A stretch of 35,869 bases of DNA from Bryobacterales bacterium (GCA_020847975.1 JADLBD010000179.1:1-35869), one strand, 5' to 3'. Positions 1-8,771 are shown, counted from the first letter of the stretch. Made by a program: numbers and translations. Notes: generated by a model from the letters alone, not told the origin.

Positions 1-33
1 TCCACTCTGGAAGAAAACTGCGATAAATCCTGG

Positions 34-56
34 GGGGCTTGGGGGGGCAAAGCCCC
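34..56. repeat. G-rich hairpin near window edge
   Basis: The arms GGGGCTT (34-40) and AAGCCCC (50-56) are perfect complements around a loop that is mostly a run of seven G. No T-tract follows, so this is not a standard intrinsic terminator. It may be a dispersed repeat or the 3' end structure of a gene outside the window. The G runs at 32-37 and 41-47 could also form other G-rich structures. Confidence 0.4.
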
Positions 57-149
57 TCATCAGAACAAATGGATCTCTTCCCAATTAACAGTTGCCCGAT
101 CTGCCCACAGATTCTGCTATAGAGCCGTCATCGCATAGCAGGGCGCTCC

Positions 150-639
150 GCGATGCCTATCTCCGAGATTCTGGAGAATCATTCGTAGTGTTCGTCGCGC
201 AGCTATATAGAAGCCGGCGTTTCGCAGATGATCGAGCTTTGGACAAACCGCCGGAATGATGCTCCCGCTAGCCGGTAGATGCCCAGCGTGCGGATGACGT
301 GGAGGCCCTTACTGGCTGCGGTCTGAACGCCGTCGCTGTCGTCCATGAGCAGGGCTTCCGAATCAAGTTCGGCGGCCAGCACGATGGCTTCGCTCTCGCC
401 AGCATGCAGTCCCGCCTGCCGCAGCCGATCAACTTCCAACGCATCCCGCATCTCCCCGACACAAAGCCACGATCCCATCGACGCCTGAATGGCATGGGCC
501 ACTGGCAGATCGCTACCTCGCCGGTGATCTCTCGGAACACCTCGCGGGGTATCGCGATCTCCGTAAAGAGATCGCGTAGGAGAGTGAAATCACCGAGCGC
601 CGCCAAATAGACGAGCGGGGTGGTGTTGGAGACGACCAA
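150..639 (-). pseudogene. DUF3368 PIN-domain toxin, frameshifted
   Basis: Remnant of a DUF3368 PIN-domain protein, the usual RNase toxin partner of UPF0175 antitoxins. Reading down the minus strand, VVSNTTPLVYLAALGDF begins at about 639 (possible TTG start) and runs to REITGE near 537. The reading then has to change frame to continue as GSDLPVAHAIQAS and the conserved LHAGESEAIVLAAELDSEAL segment. Near 268 a second frame change is needed to recover GSIIPAVCPKLDHLRNAGF. Further breaks near 197 and beyond are needed for the family-like tail ending around 150. One break could be a sequencing error, but three or more point to real decay. The PIN core is intact as sequence but cannot be translated as one chain. 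Confidence 0.7.
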
Positions 640-903
640 GGCCTTTCCGGCCTTGCGCCGCCGCTCGAATTCGTCGATGGCCGTGGCGTCCGATTCCCAA
701 TCTTCCGCCGTGTAGACGACACAGGGGATGCCTCGCTGCTTTAGCAATTCCATGGAGGCGATTTGTCCCATGCCGAGTCCCTGCGCCGCCTTTCCGGCCG
801 GGATCTTGCGGTCGGCGAAGAGCACAAGAATGGCCTCCTCGCGCAGATGTTCCTGAAGCCGCGCCTTGTCGGCGGCGACGTCGACCTCGATCTCCAGCTT
901 CAT
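640..903 (-). CDS. UPF0175 family antitoxin (runs into toxin remnant)
   Basis: The first 88 residues match the UPF0175 antitoxin type: an N-terminal strand segment (MKLEIEVDV), a short helical linker, and a ribbon/HTH-like core with PAGKAAQGLGMGQIASMELL and RGIPCVVYTAEDW. In intact loci UPF0175 is a small DNA-binding antitoxin encoded just upstream of, or overlapping, a DUF3368 PIN toxin, as here. The oddity is that there is no stop codon between the two. The reading frame continues straight into the PIN domain and ends at 268 only because the toxin is frameshifted, so the expressed product would be a 211-aa antitoxin-toxin fragment chimera unless translation restarts. It lies outside the integrase operon and on the opposite strand, so it is probably host flank. 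Recognition is by sequence pattern only. Confidence 0.65.
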
Positions 904-1279
904 GGCACCTCTATCTTGCCGCAGGCGTGTGTTGTAAATCCTTCATTTCAGGCTGGATTGCCGGGGCTAGATAGCCCTCCACCCGAAACTTGCGTGCTTG
1001 TTTTCAATGACTTCGGTCTGGCAGTTCGAAAGACCGCCATTCCCGGCGGCCATGCCGAGGGCCTCTCGGTCTCGGTGGAGAGCCGGTTGGAAAACCGTCT
1101 TTTTGGGGAGCCACCTACCAAAACCGTAAGTCCTGGGCGCTGTTTTCGTTGACGCCATCGCTCGATTCTGCCGTCCTTCCATCCCAAACATTCCGCACTA
1201 TTTGCGTTCCGGCCAGTTTCTCCGGTTCGAAGTGCCTGCGACCGGAGTGCGCTCTCAACCATGCAGGTTCAGACCGTTG

Positions 1280-1356
1280 GCCTCTCTCAACCGCCCGAAC
1301 TCTCCAGTTTCTCCGTTGACAGGTCCGCGTTTGTTGACAGCCCTGTTGAGAGAGGC
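1280..1356. repeat. 12-bp inverted repeat
   Basis: The arm at 1280-1291 (GCCTCTCTCAAC) is exactly complementary to 1345-1356 (GTTGAGAGAGGC), with about 53 bases between. Two direct GTTGACAG copies lie inside. It could be a recombination or operator site near the phage boundary, or the remains of an insertion-sequence end. No transposase is present. Confidence 0.5.
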
Positions 1357-1361
1357 GGCCC

Positions 1362-1379
1362 GATTGGACCGTTTCGAAC
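1362..1379 (+). repeat. Leader repeat copy A (short)
   Basis: This 18-base stretch matches 17 of 18 positions of GATTGGACAGTTTCGAAC at 2211-2228. It sits 36 bases before the HEPN-like start codon. Together with copy B it brackets that gene as direct repeats. Confidence 0.5.
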
Positions 1380-1414
1380 CGGCCAGCGGGGTCTCCGAAC
1401 TATGATGTTTGATG

Positions 1415-2161
1415 ATGGCTTTACCAGTTCTCCGCCCCCCGGATTTCACACACATACCCCGCTATCAAGTTTGGACTGATGCGCTTTGCCTGCGAGAGAT
1501 GGCAAAACAGGCACCGAGCAATTATTTGCAGAGCATGTGTGTCAGGAACGCCCTCTTGGCGGCTTGGACGACGCTGGAGATGGCATGTCGAGATGCACTT
1601 GGCGTGACTCGCTTCAAGGGCCAGGACTTCAAACGGAATCTGAATGAGGAACTCCGGGCTCAGGGGAAACCGCCGGTCGATTTTGGCACGGGTACTTGGG
1701 GGCTCCTGAGTTCAAAGACGCTGAAGCATCGCACGGAATACGCACACGCGGGGGTGCGCCTTGCGGACCGCTTTCCATCCGTTTCGCATGCCGACGATGC
1801 CATTGCTTGGGTTCGTCAGGCCATTCACGACATTTATGGCCGCATGGGCAAGACACCGCCCAAATGGATTGATCACGATCAGTCCACAGGCTGGCCGACC
1901 GAAGGGACCCGCTTCGGGGCGTTCGGAACGGTCACGAGACAGAGCGCGGACCCATCGCAACCAGGGGTCGTCAAGATTGTGCTGGTGACACCCGACGGCG
2001 AGGAGAGAACCACCGAGTACCTTTCCTCGACAACGACCGACGAGGAGATCTATGGATGGATTGAAGACGTCCTCGGCAAACTGAATTCGCCGTTCGCGCG
2101 CATTCGAGCCTATCGAGGTGTGGACGTGATCCACGATGAGGAGCTCGAAATTCGGGGATAG
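1415..2161 (+). CDS. HEPN-like domain protein, possible RNase/toxin
   Basis: A 248-aa protein (a second in-frame ATG lies three bases upstream). Residues about 36-125 look like a helical HEPN fold: a hydrophobic helix containing NALLAAWTTLEMACRDAL, then a later helix with R106-TEYA-H111, which fits the R-x4-6-H active-site pattern of HEPN RNases, followed by an amphipathic helix ending in IHDIYGRM. The C-terminal ~100 residues form an unrecognised strand-rich domain. HEPN proteins often act as toxins or abortive-infection effectors, but no partner antitoxin is adjacent. The gene stands alone between direct repeats A and B and before the integrase operon, as expected of a cargo gene. The ribosome binding site is weak. 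The HEPN assignment rests on the motif and helix pattern only. Confidence 0.5.
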   Translation: MALPVLRPPDFTHIPRYQVWTDALCLREMAKQAPSNYLQSMCVRNALLAAWTTLEMACRDALGVTRFKGQDFKRNLNEELRAQGKPPVDFGTGTWGLLSSKTLKHRTEYAHAGVRLADRFPSVSHADDAIAWVRQAIHDIYGRMGKTPPKWIDHDQSTGWPTEGTRFGAFGTVTRQSADPSQPGVVKIVLVTPDGEERTTEYLSSTTTDEEIYGWIEDVLGKLNSPFARIRAYRGVDVIHDEELEIRG

Positions 2162-2210
2162 CGATCCAGATCTACTTCCCAATATCCCGCCACGTTGAGC
2201 AAGGCGCCCC

Positions 2211-2252
2211 GATTGGACAGTTTCGAACTCCCGTGAGTATCTATTGACAGGA
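2211..2252 (+). repeat. Leader repeat copy B, possible promoter/operator
   Basis: This 42-base stretch aligns with 20799-20840 at about 33 of 42 positions, including an unbroken GTGAGTATCTATT block. A TTGGAC...TATCTA pair with a 19-base spacer could be a weak promoter. Downstream similarity resumes around the GCAAAGCGGA segment (2296-2305). It precedes the integrase operon. Alternatives are an insertion-sequence end or an attachment-site component. Confidence 0.45.
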
Positions 2253-2308
2253 ACCGCAAACGCGGCTTCCCAGACCACCAGACAGCGGGCAGGCCGCAAA
2301 GCGGAAAC

Positions 2309-2382
2309 CGTTGTGGGTGCCGGACTCCCAGGACCGGCAAACGCAACGAAGCGGCCGCCCGGCGATCCCGCCACCCACAACG
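2309..2382. repeat. 11-bp inverted repeat upstream of integrase operon
   Basis: CGTTGTGGGTG (2309-2319) is exactly complementary to CACCCACAACG (2372-2382), with 52 bases between. Two small hairpins, CCGCAAACGCGG (2254-2265) and CCGCAAAGCGG (2294-2304), lie just before it. Large serine recombinases usually act on sites next to their own operon, so this is a candidate attachment-region structure. A transcript hairpin is equally possible. Confidence 0.4.
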
Positions 2383-2412
2383 ATTTTCGGTCTCCCCGCC
2401 CGGAGAGGACGA

Positions 2413-2601
2413 ATGGAGATCAGAGACCGTCAGACACGCGATGCCGTTGCAGAAGTCGCCGGCCTACTGGCGACGGCATACCAGCGTTACCGACGCGCGC
2501 GGCGCATCGAGATGGCCACCGAAGACGCGGCAGAATCCGTCAACAGAGAACTTGATAACCGGGCCCCGGAGAGCCCTCATGTCAATGAGGTTGAGGAATG
2601 A
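2413..2601 (+). CDS. Small protein leading integrase operon
   Basis: A 62-aa charged, probably helical protein of no recognised family. The start is chosen from the strong GGAGAGGA ribosome binding site seven bases upstream of the ATG. Its TGA overlaps the ATG of the DUF2924 gene (ATGA at 2598-2601), so the two are translationally coupled. Being first in the integration operon and rich in Arg and Glu, it could be a small DNA-binding or directionality protein, but no helix-turn-helix is clear. The function is unknown. Confidence 0.65.
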   Translation: MEIRDRQTRDAVAEVAGLLATAYQRYRRARRIEMATEDAAESVNRELDNRAPESPHVNEVEE

Positions 2602-3096
2602 AACGCACTCTTCGGGAGCAGATCGGCGAGTTGGTCAAGATGAATGTCGCCGAGTTCCAGCAACAATATCGTGATGTATTTGGCGAGGAACCCGCCAGCG
2701 CACACCGACAATTCCTGTTCAGGAAGATCGCCTGGCGCGTGCAGGCCGATCGCGGAGGCGGGCTGCCGGAGTCCGTCCATGAGATCGCCCGTGCGATTGC
2801 CAAGGACGCTGCGCTCCGCATCCGCGTGATCTCAAACGCCGACAAGCGGCGCGCTGGAATCCCGCTCGAACAGACTGTCACCACCACGATCAGCCCCGAT
2901 CACGACTCGCGGTTGCCGATGCCGGGCGGCTTGATCGTGAAGCAGTTCAAGGGTCAGACCATTGTGGTGAAGGTGGTCGATGACGGGTTCGAGTATGGCG
3001 ACCGGCGATACAGTTCGCTGAGCGCCATCGCACAGGAAATCACTGGCACAAAGTGGAATGGTTTTTTGTTTTTCGGCTTGACCAAGGAGAAGACCA

Positions 3097-3110
<14 letters not shown>
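2598..3110 (+). CDS. DUF2924 family protein
   Basis: A 170-aa protein with the DUF2924 layout. The N-terminal helical part carries LVKMNVAEFQQQYRDVFGEE and FLFRKIAWRVQ. The C-terminal part carries the typical LPMPGGLIVKQFKGQ and DDGFEYGDRRYSSLSAIA segments and ends with TGTKWNGFLFFGL. That C-terminal region resembles the small strand-rich domain found in many mobile-element proteins and is thought to bind DNA. DUF2924 genes very often sit directly before large serine recombinases in prophages and integrative elements. Here the 3' end overlaps the recombinase start by 14 bases. The family match is clear, but its biochemical role (recombination accessory or regulator) is not established. Confidence 0.85.
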
Positions 3111-4658
<1,548 letters not shown>

Positions 4659-4662
<4 letters not shown>

Positions 4663-5102
4663 AAACTCAATCCAATGGGCTCGAAGTGAAAATCCGATTG
4701 CAGCCGACAGTGCGGGAGATCAGCCGTCGGCCAAAGAAAAGTACACCCGCGGGCCAACCTGCACCGAAGCGTGGCCGGTTTCCGCGCATCACACAGGTGG
4801 TGGCGCTCGCCCTACAGTTTCAAGAGATGATCGACAGTCGCGAGATTCGAGGACACACGGACCTCGCGCGGCTCGGCTGTGTTAGCCGCGAACGTATCAG
4901 CCAGATCATGATGCTGACGTGGCTCGCGCCCGACATCCAGGAGGAGATTCTGAGATTACCGCAGTCCCCGGGCGGCCGTTTCCACGTTGGTGAGGCAATG
5001 CTGCGTCCGATCGCACGGCTGCCGCTGTGGGATGACCAGCGAGAGCGCTGGTGCGACGTGATTGCCAGCGCCAGCTCCGGTATGATGAAAGGCGAAGCAT
5101 GA
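4659..5102 (+). CDS. Recombinase-associated HTH protein
   Basis: A 147-aa basic protein coupled to the recombinase by ATGA overlap. The N-terminal 45 residues are basic and probably flexible (ISRRPKKS, KRGRFPRI). Residues about 45-100 contain a ParB/sigma-like helix-turn-helix: LALQFQEMI, then HTDLARLGCVSRERISQIM, then LTWLAPDIQEEIL. Small genes of this type often directly follow large serine recombinases in prophages. It is a plausible recombination directionality factor or site-binding accessory protein. That role is inferred from position and fold only. Confidence 0.7.
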
Positions 5103-5428
5103 GCCTCGAGGAAGCCATTCTGGAAAAAGTCCGCCACCTCCCGCCGGCGAAGCAGGAGGAGGTTCTACGCTTCGCCGACCGTTTACAGCACCGGTCTCCC
5201 GCCAGAATGGTGCCATCGCGCGACCGCAGCAGCGAGATGGAATGGCTAAAGGAAAACCGCGCCAAGTACGCGAATCAATGGGTGGTCGTGGAAGGCGATC
5301 GCTTGATCGCGGCGGATGCGGACGGCCATAAGGCCTACGATGCCGCAATTGCGGCGGGCATTGAAGTGCCGCTTCTGATACACGTGCTTCCTGAAGATCC
5401 CCTACCTTTCGCGCCGTGTTGGATTTAA
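5099..5428 (+). CDS. DUF2281/DUF5678-like small protein
   Basis: A 109-aa protein; the start at 5099 is set by ATGA overlap with the preceding stop. Residues 1-30 (EEAILEKVRHLPPAKQEEVL, then RFADRL) resemble the DUF2281 antitoxin-like helix. The C-terminal half (WLKENRAKYANQWVVVEGDR and the following RLIAADADG, then PLLIHVLPEDP) resembles DUF5678. Proteins with this tail are commonly encoded immediately before retropepsin-like proteases, which is the arrangement here (7-base gap). A substrate, inhibitor or partner of the protease is a reasonable guess but is unproven. It is part of the integrase operon by overlap. Confidence 0.7.
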   Translation: MSLEEAILEKVRHLPPAKQEEVLRFADRLQHRSPARMVPSRDRSSEMEWLKENRAKYANQWVVVEGDRLIAADADGHKAYDAAIAAGIEVPLLIHVLPEDPLPFAPCWI

Positions 5429-5435
5429 TGTAAGG

Positions 5436-5840
5436 ATGCCCCAGTCGCTCAACTTCGACGCGTCACACCACTATGCATCGACGGAGGGCATCGATGTTCC
5501 AGTTGAGCTTCGCGTTGGGGACCGGAGAGTCGAATTGTTCGCGCGGCTCGATACAGGCGCAGCGCACTGCATCTTCGAGCGCAGATACGCGGAAGAGCTC
5601 GGATTGGACGTCGAATCCGGACGACCTCAACGTTTTCGCACGATGGCAGGGTCATTTGTGACGTATGAACACGAGGTTACCCTTCATACGCTCGGCATCG
5701 AGTTCTCGGCAAGCGTTTTCTTTGCGCATGACCCGGCATTCAGCAGAAGTTTCGTGGGCCGATCTGGTTGGCTGGACCGTCTGCGTGTCGGAATCATCGA
5801 CTATGATCGCCTGCTATTTCTGAGCGCCTACGACTCGTAG
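5436..5840 (+). CDS. Retropepsin-like aspartic protease
   Basis: A 134-aa single-domain protein with the retroviral-type aspartyl protease signature: D39-T-G-A within ELFARLDTGAAHCIF, preceded by strands (VPVELRVGDRRVEL) and followed by ERRYAEELGLDVESG. A later hydrophobic segment (VGRSGWLDRLRVGIIDYD) matches the C-terminal part of the bacterial family. Such proteins act as dimers, each supplying one Asp. There is no signal peptide, so it is presumably cytoplasmic. It is last in the integrase operon and its 3' end overlaps the convergent DUF433 gene by 13 bases. The substrate is unknown, and the upstream DUF5678-like protein is the obvious candidate partner. Confidence 0.8.
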   Translation: MPQSLNFDASHHYASTEGIDVPVELRVGDRRVELFARLDTGAAHCIFERRYAEELGLDVESGRPQRFRTMAGSFVTYEHEVTLHTLGIEFSASVFFAHDPAFSRSFVGRSGWLDRLRVGIIDYDRLLFLSAYDS

Positions 5841-6142
5841 CCCGACCGCTTCCTCGCTTCATCAATCCGTCGCTGGAGTTCGAAATCTGCTGGCTCAGCT
5901 GAGTTCTGCAGTTCCTCCCACTTCTTCTCCAAGGCACGGAGGTAGGCCTCCGCCTCGTCCCGATGTCCAAGGTAGAAGGCGATCGCGCCGTGGATCTGTT
6001 CCAGGGACAACGTCGGGAAGTTCTCGCGGATCGTCTCGGCCGTGGCGCCATCCCGATACTCGTAAATGATCGACGCCAGCGAAACACGGCTGCCGGCAAG
6101 GTAATACGCGCCATTGCGCATTTCGACGAATTCCCGCTGCAT
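5828..6142 (-). CDS. DUF433 family antitoxin-like protein
   Basis: A 104-aa DUF433 protein: EFVEMRNGAYYLAGSRVSL, IIYEYRDGATAETI, ENFPTLSLEQIHGAIAFYL. The family is a small HTH protein, usually the antitoxin of a DUF5615 PIN-like toxin encoded next to it. The start at 6142 is chosen because an AAGGGGTGG ribosome binding site lies just upstream and the preceding gene stops 14 bases before it; an upstream in-frame start at 6211 would overlap that gene. No DUF5615 gene follows. The space downstream is occupied by the convergent retropepsin gene. It is third in the minus-strand operon, so it may regulate that operon or be an orphaned antitoxin. Confidence 0.75.
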   Translation of the reverse strand: MQREFVEMRNGAYYLAGSRVSLASIIYEYRDGATAETIRENFPTLSLEQIHGAIAFYLGHRDEAEAYLRALEKKWEELQNSAEPADFELQRRIDEARKRSGYES

Positions 6143-6156
6143 CAGGACCACCCCTT

Positions 6157-7608
6157 CTATTTTGGCTCGGTTTGCCGCCGCAGGCTGCCGCATTCGAATC
6201 TGGCCGTCCATAGCCGACGGTTGGGTGTGAACTGCAGGGGATCAGAATCCATGCCCATCCAAGTCTGGAGACGCTTCCGGAATCGCAGCACATCTTTGTC
6301 GTCTCCACGGCGGTAGAGCTTGCCGCCGTTGCGCAGGAACTCGAGCAGCACGCTTCCCTCAGCTGTCGGAACGCCGGAGTCGGCAGCCAGCCCGAGGGTG
6401 CGCAAGTCGTACTGTTCCGAACGCGTGACCTCGCGCTCGCCGGCCTCGATCGCCGTGAGCCGTTGGGTTTCTTCATCCTTGGACCTCGCGGCAAACACCT
6501 CTGTCGATTTCACCGAGATCTGAATGCGCCCGTCGCGAAGCTCGACGAACTGGCAATCCTCCCATCGCTCCGGCCGAATCGGGAAGCCGTCCCGGCGGTC
6601 GAGGCGGATTTTGAAGACGCAGCGATATGCGCCTTTGCCGTGGAGCGCGCGGATCGGCTCGCCGGCGATTGGGAACACAGTATTCAGACGCTGGCGAAGA
6701 TCGCTGACCTGCTTTCGGAAGGTCCCGGTATCCCGGCTGGACGCAGAGGTACTGCGCGCAGGCGTCTCGCCACCAAAGCGTGCGAATGCGCGGAGCAGTT
6801 GCCAGAGCCGGTCATCACCACCAGTGAACTGCAAGTCGTCCAGGCTGAGCTCTTTCTGCTCGTTTCGCAGCTCCGCGAAGATGCCGTTCTCGCGCACGGT
6901 GAGACGCAGGTCTTCCCACGTCGGGTCTTCGCCGACCGGGAAAGTGGCAATGGTCTTGGCCGTCCCAGCGTAGACGTCTCGTGGAACGGCGTCCGCAATG
7001 TAGTCCATGTCGAGGGTCATGCCCTCTTCGGTGATCGCCGCGATATCAGCAAGGCGGAACGCCGGCCACTGTTTCTGTTGAGGAGACCGAGTTGGCACCA
7101 GGATCACCGGCGATGGAGCATCCGCAATCTGATGGCAGCGAGCCAAGAGCACATGAGCATCCGGACGGGCGCCACCGCACACGAGAAAGAAATCGCGGAA
7201 GCGGCCGGCGACGTGCCGACGACCTAGGCCCCAGACGCGTCCCGGCCAGAGCGGCGATAGACCACCGACAAGGCCCAGGGTCTCGCGAAGTTTGCGAGCG
7301 GTCAGGTCCAGGTCGGGGGCCCATCGGCGCAAGCGTTCCGGCTCGATCGGCACGCCACCCACTTCCGGACACGGAATGAACGGCATCAGACTTCCGGGCG
7401 CGCCACGACTGATCAACATGACTTCTTCAGTGTGGCCATCGCCGCACGCATCACAGATCGCCCACGTAGCCCGTGCCGCCTCCTTCAGGAGTCCGTGCCC
7501 GCACAGCAGATCAAATTGTTCTGTCGGTGTCCAGCGGATCTCGTCTGCGGAAAAGACCGGTTCCGCTTCTTCGCATCGGAGCCAGAACTGCTGAACCAGG
7601 TCGATCAT
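6157..7608 (-). CDS. Zinc-ribbon / winged-helix protein of unknown function
   Basis: A 483-aa protein with no confident family assignment. The start at 7608 is chosen because its ATG overlaps the upstream TGA as ATGA. Residues 50-95 look like a zinc ribbon (ICDACGDGH, later FIPCPEVGGVPIEPERLRRW), but only three cysteines are left because the second pair is degenerate (C80-P-E-V). Residues about 255-335 resemble a winged helix: DRLWQLLRAFARFGG, then FRKQVSDLRQRLN, then the wing-like GEPIRALHGKGAYRCVFKI. The tail (about 340-480) is mixed and unrecognised. The protein is probably nucleic-acid binding and cytoplasmic. It is coupled to the 388-aa gene upstream and closely followed by DUF433. Functional options are a defence module, a transcriptional regulator with effector, or an enlarged toxin-antitoxin system. 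Confidence 0.75.
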   Translation of the reverse strand: MIDLVQQFWLRCEEAEPVFSADEIRWTPTEQFDLLCGHGLLKEAARATWAICDACGDGHTEEVMLISRGAPGSLMPFIPCPEVGGVPIEPERLRRWAPDLDLTARKLRETLGLVGGLSPLWPGRVWGLGRRHVAGRFRDFFLVCGGARPDAHVLLARCHQIADAPSPVILVPTRSPQQKQWPAFRLADIAAITEEGMTLDMDYIADAVPRDVYAGTAKTIATFPVGEDPTWEDLRLTVRENGIFAELRNEQKELSLDDLQFTGGDDRLWQLLRAFARFGGETPARSTSASSRDTGTFRKQVSDLRQRLNTVFPIAGEPIRALHGKGAYRCVFKIRLDRRDGFPIRPERWEDCQFVELRDGRIQISVKSTEVFAARSKDEETQRLTAIEAGEREVTRSEQYDLRTLGLAADSGVPTAEGSVLLEFLRNGGKLYRRGDDKDVLRFRKRLQTWMGMDSDPLQFTPNRRLWTARFECGSLRRQTEPK

Positions 7609-8771
7609 GACGCGATGTTCCACTGCCGCAGATAGCGGCGCAGTGTAAGGTCTTCATCGCTATCACGCAGCGTGCAGCCGGACGGATGGGTGATGGTGAA
7701 GTTGACCGTTTTCGGCTGCTTCCTGCCTGTTTCGAAACCTGCTTGGAACGATGCCTGAGTCGCAACAAGCCGTTCCCGCGGCAGATTCATCTGATTGAGC
7801 GCCTCGTCGATGAGGTCATGAATGTCCCGCCTGGCCTCCCCGCTTCCAACGTCGAATAGAATCTGCTCGACGCTGGCCTGTTTTCGCACCCGGATTGTCC
7901 GCATCTTGACCCAGCGGACATTGTCCTCGGGCGCCGTGGGGAACTGGAATCCCGGCTGTAGCAGCAACTGGAGATTGTAGGGTGGCTTGGCGGCGCGGGG
8001 CGGCTCGAAGTTCAATTTCAGAACGGTTCGCGCGAAGATCGAGACCAGTTCATCCCGGACGTCTCGCGTGCCTTCGGCGTAGAGATCCAGCGATCCCGCT
8101 ATCCGGTCAAAGCTGATGATCACTTCGAAGGCCGGCTTCCATTCCCTGCGCGCGAAGTTGCCGCCGTCCTCATAACCGATGAGCACGTCGGCGTAGTCGG
8201 CGGGATAGGCGAAGAAGAAATCAATGTGACCCGACCGCAGAAAGTGCTCGACCTTGCAGTGATCGCCGCGTCCCTGATTCTCCTGGTAGTATTCGGCCAT
8301 CGCACGGCCGAATTGCTCCAGGACGTCCGGAGTGATCTCAGGGTCCATCGGCGGCAACCCGGTTCGCTTCTCCATCGAACGGCGTGGCAGCCGTTCCCAG
8401 TGCGAGAGCGTTCGAGCTTCCTCGAACACGTCCGGGTGTTTCAAGAACATCCAGAACGCGCGCTCGTACGCGCAGGACTTCCGGCGAAAAGGTTTCACCA
8501 GATCGATATCGCGCTCGCGAGCGATCCGGACTAACCACGGAGTGAACTCCCGCTTGGCCATTTCAGCGATGGCTCGGAAGTGGCCGCCGATCTCACGGCG
8601 GTCAGCTTCGGGCAGTGCGAGGAGGGCGTCATGGATTGGCTCCACGTCCGTCTCCCGCAGTCGGCCCCATGGAAGATCACGAAGCTGTTTTCGATTCTCT
8701 ATGAAGTACTCCCATAGCAGCGCGTTTGGCACCTGCCGCAGAAGCACTTTTGGCGTGTAGTACATCGGCAT
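7605..8771 (-). CDS. Uncharacterised 388-aa protein, first gene of minus-strand operon
   Basis: A 388-aa soluble protein without signal peptide or membrane segment and without a motif I recognise. The start is supported by a GAGGGGAC ribosome binding site just upstream. The N-terminal ~120 residues are helical and basic (REFTPWLVRIARERDIDLV, KPFRRKSCAYERAFWMFL). The middle contains an acidic/aromatic strand region (GHIDFFFAYPADYADVLIGY). The C-terminal half has strands and a helix, DIHDLIDEALNQMN, and ends in a charged tail. No Walker, PIN, HEPN or PD-(D/E)XK signature is evident. Its coding quality is good over the full length. It overlaps the zinc-ribbon/winged-helix gene by ATGA, so the two products are probably made in linked amounts and may form a complex. 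Confidence 0.75.
   Translation of the reverse strand: MPMYYTPKVLLRQVPNALLWEYFIENRKQLRDLPWGRLRETDVEPIHDALLALPEADRREIGGHFRAIAEMAKREFTPWLVRIARERDIDLVKPFRRKSCAYERAFWMFLKHPDVFEEARTLSHWERLPRRSMEKRTGLPPMDPEITPDVLEQFGRAMAEYYQENQGRGDHCKVEHFLRSGHIDFFFAYPADYADVLIGYEDGGNFARREWKPAFEVIISFDRIAGSLDLYAEGTRDVRDELVSIFARTVLKLNFEPPRAAKPPYNLQLLLQPGFQFPTAPEDNVRWVKMRTIRVRKQASVEQILFDVGSGEARRDIHDLIDEALNQMNLPRERLVATQASFQAGFETGRKQPKTVNFTITHPSGCTLRDSDEDLTLRRYLRQWNIAS

Larger units (their letters stand above)
904..1411. other. Intergenic stretch without convincing gene
   Basis: About 500 bases lie between the divergent antitoxin (minus) and the HEPN-like gene (plus). Short open frames on both strands show no recognisable family and no good ribosome binding site. 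The stretch holds a small hairpin (CGGTCT at 1014-1019 with AGACCG at 1031-1036), two copies of CCAGTTTCTCCG (1213-1224, 1304-1315), two of GTTGACAG (1315-1322, 1333-1340), a 12-bp inverted repeat, and the first copy of a repeated leader motif at 1362-1379. It may contain the prophage boundary. Confidence 0.5.

Noticed and set aside
948..1262. 104-codon minus-strand frame in the left intergenic gap
   Set aside because: No family, no good start signal, and low-complexity Arg/Ser/Pro composition; kept as intergenic.
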